Below, one piece after another: positions 1 through 4,611 of a DNA stretch of 6,439 nucleotides. The first letter of the stretch is position 1; each line of letters starts with the position of its first letter. Source of the stretch: Verrucomicrobiota bacterium. GTDB taxonomy: Bacteria; Verrucomicrobiota; Verrucomicrobiia; Opitutales; Opitutaceae. The position numbers and the translations under genes are program-made. The stretch covers positions 1 through 6,439 of the forward strand of contig JAUPWC010000559.1 in assembly GCA_030916665.1 (NCBI GenBank). The letters run 5' to 3'. The notes under the pieces are model-generated. The model was not told the DNA's origin. It worked only from the letters and a program-made list of their open reading frames with translations, and did no database searches.

Positions 1-1055
1 GCCGGCGTCAGCAGGTAGTTATTTCCCTTGGGATAATACTGACGGAAAACTTTGAGGGCGGTCGCGTCCAGCGCGTCCACGCTCCATTTGCATTCGTAGG
101 CATCCACGGCATCACGGCCCCGCGGACGCACGAAATCCACCTCGTTGCCGGCTTTGTCCCGCCAGTAGCGCACGGGTTCGTCCGGCCATAGCGCCTGAAA
201 GGCCTCGACCACGAGATGCTCCCACAACAGCCCCTTGTCGGCCGGCCGCAACGGATCCCAGCCGCGGGCGAAGCTCACGAAACCGGTGTCGAAGGCATAC
301 GCCTTCGGCTGGCGCACGATCTCCCCCTGCCCGCCGCCATGAAACGGTCGCACCAGCGTGAGCGCCTGCGTGATCTCCAAGGCCTGCAGATGGCTCTCCA
401 CCGTCGGACGCGAAATGCCCAGCGCCGAGGCGGTCTTGGTGATCTCCAACTGCCCGCCGCTCTGCTTGAGCACGTATTCGAAGAGGGCGTTGAAGCGGTT
501 GATATCGCGAAAGGCGAACAGCCGCTGGATGTCGCGGGCAAAGAACGAATCGAGCCACTCGCGGTAGAAGGACGGCTGCTTGGTCGGGGCGAGCAGGGCC
601 GGCGGCAACCCGCCGTGATAAAGGCGCTTTTCCAGCGGCACCCCGAAGGCGTCGAGTTCCCCCGTCAGCGTCGGCACGAGGTGCAGCAGCCGCTTCCGGC
701 CGGTCAGGGTGTCCCGGAATTTCTTGCTCGCCGCGAGGGTGGACGAGCCCGTGGCCAGCACCCGCAGCTTCGGGAACTCGTCGGCCGCGATTTTCAACAG
801 CCGGCTCGGATCGCGCAATTGGTGGATCTCGTCGAACACCACAACCGGCCGGTCGCACTGCCGGAAGAACAACACCGGATCGCGCACCATGTCCTCCGTC
901 GCCGGCAGGTCGCAATTGATATAGACGCTGCGCCCCGGTCCCAGGCTTTGCGCCAGCGTGGTTTTGCCCGACCGGCGGACGCCCGCGAGCCAGATGATGG
1001 GCGCCTCGCTCCACGCCTGCTCCAGTCGTTGCTGCCAAAAGGGACGGTCAATCAT
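1..1055 (-). CDS. AAA+ ATPase with DUF4143 C-terminal domain (3' end beyond window)
   Basis: The 351 visible residues read from ATG at 1055 and run off the left edge without a stop, so an estimated 30-50 C-terminal residues are missing. Seen in the sequence: Walker A GVRRSGKTT (residues 25-33), Walker B VVVFDEIH (71-78), a sensor-1-like ATGSS (101-105), a winged-helix-like stretch ITKTASALGISRPTVESHL (205-223), and a C-terminal region with E279, GNEVDFV (303-309) and YECKW (320-324). The last pieces resemble a PD-(D/E)xK core (D307, E321, K323). This order is that of the AAA_14/DUF4143 family of predicted ATPases, whose physiological role is poorly known; nuclease, DNA-linked and toxin-antitoxin-like roles have been suggested from context only. 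No clear Shine-Dalgarno precedes the ATG, and the next upstream ATG is out of frame and closes at once. The family call is strong, the cellular role is open. Neighbouring TIR fragments suggest an accessory or defence-type island, which is inference. Confidence 0.9.
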   Translation of the reverse strand, partial: MIDRPFWQQRLEQAWSEAPIIWLAGVRRSGKTTLAQSLGPGRSVYINCDLPATEDMVRDPVLFFRQCDRPVVVFDEIHQLRDPSRLLKIAADEFPKLRVLATGSSTLAASKKFRDTLTGRKRLLHLVPTLTGELDAFGVPLEKRLYHGGLPPALLAPTKQPSFYREWLDSFFARDIQRLFAFRDINRFNALFEYVLKQSGGQLEITKTASALGISRPTVESHLQALEITQALTLVRPFHGGGQGEIVRQPKAYAFDTGFVSFARGWDPLRPADKGLLWEHLVVEAFQALWPDEPVRYWRDKAGNEVDFVRPRGRDAVDAYECKWSVDALDATALKVFRQYYPKGNNYLLTP

Positions 1056-1092
1056 GCTATCGTAGTTAGCATTTAGTCTGACTATTTGTAAA
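1056..1092 (-). promoter_or_regulatory. Candidate promoter/operator of the DUF4143 ATPase gene
   Basis: This AT-rich stretch directly upstream of the ATPase start contrasts with GC-rich surroundings. On the minus strand TTTACA (1092-1087) is a good -35 match, but the -10 candidates are weak: CTAACT at 1069-1064 with 17-bp spacing, or TACGAT at 1064-1059 with 22-bp spacing. Two short palindromes lie here: TAGTC-T-GACTA at 1074-1084 (perfect 5-bp arms) and GCTA...TAGC at 1056-1070 (imperfect), the second touching the start codon. Repressor binding or self-regulation would fit this layout but is inferred. Confidence 0.35.
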
Positions 1093-1236
1093 GTATGGTA
1101 TCTGGCGATTTGCCCGCCCTCGCTGGCCGAACCAGACCTCGACGCCGGCGGCCAGGAGAGCTTCGCAAATGCGCTTCGCCGCCTCGGCGTCCTGCGAGGC
1201 GTAGGAGAGGAAGACGGCTTTGGAGGATTCAGTCAC
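1066..1236 (-). pseudogene. N-terminal stump of a TIR-domain protein
   Basis: The 56-codon reading frame begins with GTG at 1236 and stops at TAA 1068-1066. Residues 7-36, from KAVFLSYASQ to GVEVWF, match the first beta strand, first helix and second strand of bacterial TIR domains; the motif VFLSYASQD is box 1. After VWF the sequence departs from the family (GQRGRANRQI...), and everything further along the domain, including the region with the catalytic Glu of NAD-cleaving TIRs, is absent. The stump is therefore not expected to have TIR activity. An in-frame TAA lies four codons before the GTG, which fixes the start at or after 1236. The 3' part overlaps the start region of the ATPase gene, so the break point is probably near 1120-1130. 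Homology of the first 36-38 residues is clear to the eye; the full parent architecture (often TIR plus TPR) is inferred. Confidence 0.75.
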
Positions 1237-1245
1237 GGTGCTCGG

Positions 1246-1442
1246 TTACGGTATTTTTTGCGACGCGAGGGCAGCCCGTGCCTGCGGATATTGTCGGGCC
1301 AGATCAAGCACCTCGAGGGTCCGCCCGAAGCGGGGATCGTCCCGCACCTCGTCCCAGAAGGCGGAATAGAGAATCGCGGTCCGCGCCGAGGAGTAGGATC
1401 CATTCCTGTCCAGCAGCTCCATGGCCTCGTCTTTTCGCCCTA
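1246..1442 (-). pseudogene. C-terminal tail of a probable TPR (TIR-TPR type) protein, cut by the IS
   Basis: An open frame starts exactly at the IS border, reads GRKDEAMELLD and continues for 64 codons to TAA at 1248-1246. GRKDEAMELLD looks like the second helix of a tetratricopeptide repeat, and FWDEVRDDPRFGRTLEVL resembles the DPRF-containing C-terminal tail seen in many bacterial TPR signalling proteins. The tail then ends QARAALASQKIP. No N-terminal part exists on the other side of the IS, where the cytochrome gene lies, so this is a decapitated gene end. The TIR stump begins only 9 bp after its stop codon, as expected for adjacent genes in one array. An alternative is a small intact protein of 58 residues from ATG at 1422; the upstream GACGAGG is a poor ribosome site and the TPR-like residues before that ATG argue against it. 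The parent family is a judgement from memory. Confidence 0.5.
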
Positions 1443-1443
1443 G
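1440..1443. repeat. IS target-site copy, left (CTAG)
   Basis: CTAG occurs at 1440-1443 and again at 2263-2266, bracketing the element. It can be read as a 4-bp duplication CTAG with termini GGCC, or as a 2-bp duplication TA within a CTAG target with termini GGGCC; the bases cannot tell these apart. Both readings match the YTAR/CTAG target preference known for IS427-group IS5 elements. Confidence 0.7.
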
Positions 1444-1459
1444 GGCCTGTTAACACTAT
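1443..1459 (+). repeat. IS left terminal inverted repeat
   Basis: Seventeen bases, GGGCCTGTTAACACTAT, are identical to the complement of 2247-2263. The repeat contains the palindrome TGTTAACA. The transposase stop codon (1458-1456) falls inside it. Confidence 0.93.
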
Positions 1460-2213
1460 AACAGCGCAAGCCAAATGAGGGCGAAGGTGACGAAGGAGCG
1501 GAAAAGCACATCAAGCTTGTCGTAACGGGTGAAGACACGACGGAAGCCCTTGAGGCGGCGGATGAGTCGTTCGACGTGATTGCGTTGTCGATAAACCGCC
1601 TTGTCCAGTTTCCAGGGCTTGAGTCGCTGAGGGTTGGGTGGAACTACCGGCTTGAAGCCAAGCAAGCTGGCCAAGCCGCGGGTTTCGTCACCCTCGTAGG
1701 CCATGTCCATCACGAGGGCGCAGCCGACGGCTGGGCAGCCCAGTTCGCCGATTAGCTCGCGGCCCTCGGGACCGTCGCCGTGCTGACCGGGCGAGAGACG
1801 GAAGCCGACGGCGTGAGCATCATCCGCGGCAACCAGATGAATCTTGGTGTTCCAGCCGCCCCGGGACTTACCGATGGCCTGCGGCCCGTTTTTTTCTCCG
1901 CCCCGGTTCCGTCGGGATGCACTTTCACGCTGGTGCTGTCCAGCGACACCACTTTCAGTTCGACGTTCAGCACGCCCTCCTGCTGCAACTTCGCAAAGAG
2001 CCGATCCCACACTCCGCTCTTACTCCACCGGTTCATGCGCGTGTAGATCGTGTGCCAGTTGCCGAAACGCTCCGGCAGCCGCCGCCACTTGCAGCCGTTT
2101 TCCATCACATACAGCACAGCATTCAGGAAGTTCAGCACTTCCATACTCACGTTGCCCCGCTCAACGGGCAAACTGTCCTGGATTCGTTGTAGATGCGCCT
2201 CGGTCAGTTCCAT
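1456..2213 (-). CDS. IS5-family transposase made by -1 frameshift (orfA-orfB)
   Basis: The enzyme is a DDE transposase for cut-and-paste movement of its own element. The first frame, from ATG 2213, carries the DUF4096-like N-terminus (NAVLYVMENGCKWRRLPERFG) and the first catalytic Asp in SLDSTSVKVH. The second frame begins at the A7 run (1895-1889) and carries NGPQAIGKSRGGWNTKIHL, the second Asp in VMDMAYEGDE and the Glu in YRQRNHVERLIRRLKGFRR. With a -1 shift the product is 252 residues with D92, D170 and E215, normal for the group, and the joint reads AEKKNGPQ as in related enzymes. Without shifting, the first frame runs on to 1752 as nonsense. A GTG at 2228 is an alternative start adding five residues; ATG 2213 was preferred because family members begin MELT-like, although its AGGAGG is only one base away. 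Activity is likely but unproven. Confidence 0.9.
1889..1895 (-). other. A7 slippage site for transposase frameshift
   Basis: The minus strand reads GAG AAA AAA ACG in the first frame; moving back one base after the second AAA gives AAC GGG, entering the second frame. Seven A in an otherwise GC-rich gene is a typical programmed frameshift or transcription-slippage signal of IS427-group elements. The reading frames on both sides are clean, which argues against a random mutation. Confidence 0.8.
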
Positions 2214-2246
2214 CCCTCCTGTCTGCACTTTTAGCCTGCCTTGGCA

Positions 2247-2263
2247 ATAGTGTTAACAGGCCC
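2247..2263 (-). repeat. IS right terminal inverted repeat
   Basis: This is the exact complement of 1443-1459 and lies upstream of the transposase gene. Its outermost base, at 2263, is also the third base of the cytochrome stop codon TAG read on the minus strand. Confidence 0.93.
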
Positions 2264-2266
2264 TAG
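2263..2266. repeat. IS target-site copy, right (CTAG)
   Basis: This is the partner of the CTAG at 1440-1443. Read on the minus strand it overlaps the end of the cytochrome gene (CAC TAG), so the insertion target was its stop codon. Confidence 0.7.
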
Positions 2267-4434
2267 TGCCCCAGCCGCGAGACCATCGCATAGACGATCA
2301 GCGCCAGCAGCACGAGGCCCGTGCCGAAGAAGATGAAGCCCCAGGCCTTGGCGATGTTCTTGCGGCCTTCCCAGTCGTCGGACTTCACGCGATAGACCTG
2401 CAGATGGCCCGCGGCCACCAGCCGGTCATACCAGCGCTTCCGCTCGTGGAGCATCTCCGTCTTCGAGATGCGCCCGGAGAAGATCACCGTGTCCATCGGG
2501 AATTTCTCGATGCGGAAGTGGGTGTTGAAGAAGTGGAATGAGAAGATGAAGCCCGCGGCCAGCAGCGCCTCGTCGGAGTGCACCACGAGCGCGATGTTGA
2601 TCACCCAGCCCGGCAGGAACTGCGTGAAGAAGCCCGGGAACCACATGATCAGGCCGGAGAAGCCGATGATCGCCACGCCCCAGAACACGGCGAAGTAGTC
2701 GAAGCGCTCCCAGTAGGTCCAGCGGTCGAACTGCGGGCGCGGTCCCTTGCCGAAGAACCATTTCTGGTGGGCGATGAAATCGCGCCAGTCCTGCGGCGAC
2801 GGCACCATCGAGTCGGGATGGAAGATGATGCCGGCCAAGCGCCGCACCGTGAACTTGCCCGTGACCGGATCCTTGAGCCCGCCGCGGTTGCGCCAGAAGC
2901 CGCGCACGAGCGCCCCCAGGTGCAGGAAGAAATACGCGAAGGTCACGACCGCCGCGTAGTGGTGCAGCGTGCGCGCGACCTCGGCGTTGCCCAGCAGGCG
3001 GAACATGAGCTTCGCCCAGTCGGTGTAGTAGAACTTGAGCGGCATGCCGGTGATGACGAGCGCGAGGAAGCTCGTGACCATCATCAGGTGCAGGAAGCGC
3101 TCAAAGGGCGTGAAGCGCGTGTAGTTTTCGTCGTCGGTGTGCGACTGCACCACGGCCGCCCGGAATGACTTCGTATCGTGCAGGTAGAGATAGATCGAGC
3201 GGAAGAGCCAGAAAACCGTGTGCAGTCCGAAGAACCCGAACACGCCGATCAACAGCGAGGTCATGAACCAGAAGACCTTGTTGAGTATCGGATAGTTCTC
3301 CGCGTCGAGCGGGTTGGCGTGCGGCTGATACTCGGTGAACTTCGGGCCCACGCCCGGGTGGCACTGCTGGCAGGTGGCCAGTATCTTGTCCTTCGACAGC
3401 CGCGAGCGCTCGTCGCTGACCGGGAATACGTCGTGGTGACCGTGGCAGTCGTAGCATGCGGCAACGTCCGAGGCGACGTTCGGCTGGCCCAGGGCCATCG
3501 CCTTGCCGTGGTAGGTCTCGCGGTAGTGCTCGAGCCGGTCCTCGTGGCACTTGCCGCAGCTCTGGTCGCTGGTGGCCTTGAAGTGCGCGTTCGCGGGTTT
3601 CTCGATGTCGTGCGCGCTGTGGCAGTCCGTGCAGACCGGGCCCTTGCCGTCGCCCTTGCGGAGCAACTGGCCGTGGACACTGGCGTTGTAGGTGTCCTCG
3701 ATCCCGAGGTGGCAGGCGCCGCAGGACTTCGCGATGTTGGCGTGATTGGTGTGCGATTCCTTGTCCACGCTGCGCTTGATGTCGTGCACGCCGTGGCAGT
3801 CGTTGCAACTCGGCGCCACGATCAGGCCCATCTGCGTGAGCGCGCGGCCATGGATGCTGTCGAGGTAATGGCCCGCCGCCTTCACCTGACCCATGCGGTA
3901 GTCCTTGGTGATCTTGTCGTCGTCGTGGCAGGTGCCGCAGGTCTTGGGCAGGTTGAACTTGAAGACCGGCGAGTCGGCCTGCTTCACCGGCACCATGTAA
4001 TGGGTGCCGTGACAGCTCGCACAGGACGCGGCATCCGACGAGCCCATCTCGTGGCTCATGCCGTGGATGCTCTTGGAGAACTGCCCGACCGCCTGCTCAT
4101 GGCAGCTCGCACACTGCGCCGGCGGCAGCTTCGACGGGTGCTCCGGCTCCGTGATCGTGCTGTGGCAATCCACGCAGTTCAGTTTTCCGTGCACCGACTT
4201 CCCGAAAAATTCCGGTTGCACCCCGATCCACTCCTTGGGCTGGCCCTTCTTCCGCGCCTTGAACTCCGCCTCGTGGCAATCCATGCACTCGCTGTTCGGC
4301 ACGACGGTCGGTGCGGCGGCTTCCGGGAGGGGTAACGCCGTTTCCTCGGCCGCCCTCAGCACGGTTGACGCAAGTCCCCACCCGCCGGCCAGCAACAGGA
4401 CGACACCGGTGAGCGATGACAATGCCTTGCCCAT
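2263..4434 (-). CDS. Undecahaem cytochrome c fused to membrane cytochrome b (CbcL-like quinone:cytochrome c oxidoreductase)
   Basis: The 723-residue protein is complete. A signal sequence occupies about residues 1-29. Eleven CxxCH motifs start at C50, 87, 108, 138, 166, 210, 238, 268, 293, 327 and 355. From C138 they form four two-haem modules (a CxxCHGxH-like motif, then CxxCH 25-28 residues later), linked by HG sites such as SIHG, SVHG and TYHG that may supply distal ligands. The haem domain closes with CHPGVGPKFT at 356-367. Six hydrophobic spans follow: about 386-410, 447-468, 491-511, 578-599, 612-637 and 696-717. His residues in or beside spans (H405, H449, H491/H492, H505, H619, H634) are candidate b-haem ligands. 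This plan is that of CbcL: a di-haem b domain at the menaquinone pool and a periplasmic c-haem wire. The direction of electron flow cannot be told. GGA six bases before ATG 4434 is a modest ribosome site. A paralogue lies 177 bp upstream. An IS abuts the stop codon, which it completes without changing the protein. Confidence 0.9.
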   Translation of the reverse strand: MGKALSSLTGVVLLLAGGWGLASTVLRAAEETALPLPEAAAPTVVPNSECMDCHEAEFKARKKGQPKEWIGVQPEFFGKSVHGKLNCVDCHSTITEPEHPSKLPPAQCASCHEQAVGQFSKSIHGMSHEMGSSDAASCASCHGTHYMVPVKQADSPVFKFNLPKTCGTCHDDDKITKDYRMGQVKAAGHYLDSIHGRALTQMGLIVAPSCNDCHGVHDIKRSVDKESHTNHANIAKSCGACHLGIEDTYNASVHGQLLRKGDGKGPVCTDCHSAHDIEKPANAHFKATSDQSCGKCHEDRLEHYRETYHGKAMALGQPNVASDVAACYDCHGHHDVFPVSDERSRLSKDKILATCQQCHPGVGPKFTEYQPHANPLDAENYPILNKVFWFMTSLLIGVFGFFGLHTVFWLFRSIYLYLHDTKSFRAAVVQSHTDDENYTRFTPFERFLHLMMVTSFLALVITGMPLKFYYTDWAKLMFRLLGNAEVARTLHHYAAVVTFAYFFLHLGALVRGFWRNRGGLKDPVTGKFTVRRLAGIIFHPDSMVPSPQDWRDFIAHQKWFFGKGPRPQFDRWTYWERFDYFAVFWGVAIIGFSGLIMWFPGFFTQFLPGWVINIALVVHSDEALLAAGFIFSFHFFNTHFRIEKFPMDTVIFSGRISKTEMLHERKRWYDRLVAAGHLQVYRVKSDDWEGRKNIAKAWGFIFFGTGLVLLALIVYAMVSRLGH

Positions 4435-4484
4435 GCAATTTCCATCCTACGGCAAACCCTGCACACCCGCTCCGCAGTCCTTGC

Positions 4485-4509
4485 ACGCCCGTGGGCGTTA
4501 ATTGCGCCC
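4485..4509. repeat. Overlapping alternative stem-loops in the leader of the second cytochrome
   Basis: ACGCCC-GT-GGGCGT (4485-4498) is a perfect 6-bp inverted repeat with a two-base centre, better read as a dyad than an RNA hairpin. The same GGGCG (4493-4497) can instead pair with CGCCC at 4505-4509 across a seven-base loop. The two pairings exclude each other. It lies about 50-75 bases upstream of the start codon. Confidence 0.5.
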
Positions 4510-4513
4510 CATC

Positions 4514-4539
4514 ACTCGTAGCGGAGAGCGCCAGCGAGT
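4514..4539. repeat. Imperfect palindrome, possible REP-like element
   Basis: Arms ACTCG and CGAGT enclose a 16-base GC-rich centre (TAGCGGAGAGCGCCAG). The look is that of repetitive extragenic palindromes found between genes in many bacteria, but only one copy is visible in this window, so the class is a guess. Confidence 0.3.
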
Positions 4540-4573
4540 CGTGTTTTCACTAAAGTTGGTTTTACCACTCACG

Positions 4574-4594
4574 GGATTCATCAACGATGAATCC
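4574..4594 (-). terminator. Perfect 9-bp hairpin after the first cytochrome gene (no T tract)
   Basis: GGATTCATC-AAC-GATGAATCC is a perfect inverted repeat with a three-base loop, beginning 17 bases after the stop codon of the upstream cytochrome gene. The sequence that follows on the minus strand (CGTGAGTGGTAAAAC) lacks a T run, so a classical intrinsic terminator is unlikely. A 3'-end stabiliser, processing site or protein-binding dyad fits as well. Confidence 0.45.
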
Positions 4595-4611
4595 TCACTG
4601 ACCGACTCCGA

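Larger units (their letters stand above)
1443..2263 (-). mobile_element. IS5-family insertion sequence (IS427-like group), complete
   Basis: The element is 821 bp (819 if the outer G/C pair is counted as target). Its ends are perfect 17-bp inverted repeats, GGGCCTGTTAACACTAT at the left and the complement at the right. It carries one transposase split over two frames, the usual IS427-group design, and flanks of CTAG/TA. Length, ends, target and protein all agree, and nothing suggests decay. It lies between the stop codon of the multihaem cytochrome gene and a truncated TPR-type gene. Its right end supplies the third base of that cytochrome's stop codon. Because the left neighbour is a gene fragment starting exactly at the IS edge, the copy may have been a partner in a deletion or IS-IS recombination rather than a simple insertion. 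Confidence 0.92.
4435..4611 (-). promoter_or_regulatory. Palindrome-rich gap between the two cytochrome genes
   Basis: The gap holds no credible gene. In minus-strand order it contains a 9-bp hairpin just after the first cytochrome, an AT-richer stretch around 4541-4565, a 5-bp-arm palindrome at 4514-4539, and a set of mutually exclusive GGGCG/CGCCC stems at 4485-4509. A leader of this kind could carry a promoter, an RNA processing site or an attenuator for the second cytochrome. No convincing -35/-10 pair was found, so co-transcription with the first gene remains the simplest view. Confidence 0.4.

Noticed and set aside
112..1038. 308-codon open frame on the minus strand in another phase
   Set aside because: Its product is Gly/Arg/Ala-rich without domain signals and overlaps the ATPase frame; high GC readily leaves such frames open.
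216..1076. 286-codon open frame on the plus strand
   Set aside because: It is antisense to the DUF4143 ATPase, whose Walker motifs and family order are unmistakable; the plus-strand product is Arg/Gln-rich with no recognisable motif.
1246..1422. Independent small 58-residue protein starting at ATG 1422
   Set aside because: TPR-like residues continue upstream of this ATG to the IS edge and the ribosome site is poor, so a gene remnant is more likely; it was not fully excluded.
1095..1478. 127-codon plus-strand frame across the TIR and TPR fragments
   Set aside because: It is Arg/Pro-rich, crosses the IS border and opposes two fragments with clear homology.
1752..2010. Reading the transposase as a broken gene with two separate proteins
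   Set aside because: The overlap contains an A7 run and each frame holds part of the DDE triad, the standard IS427-group arrangement.
3178..4335. 385-codon plus-strand frame
   Set aside because: This is the mirror of the haem-rich part of the second cytochrome; its Val/Ala/His-rich repeats arise from antisense of CxxCH codons.
4574..4594. Classical rho-independent terminator
   Set aside because: The stem is perfect but no T tract follows on the minus strand and the stem is not GC-rich.
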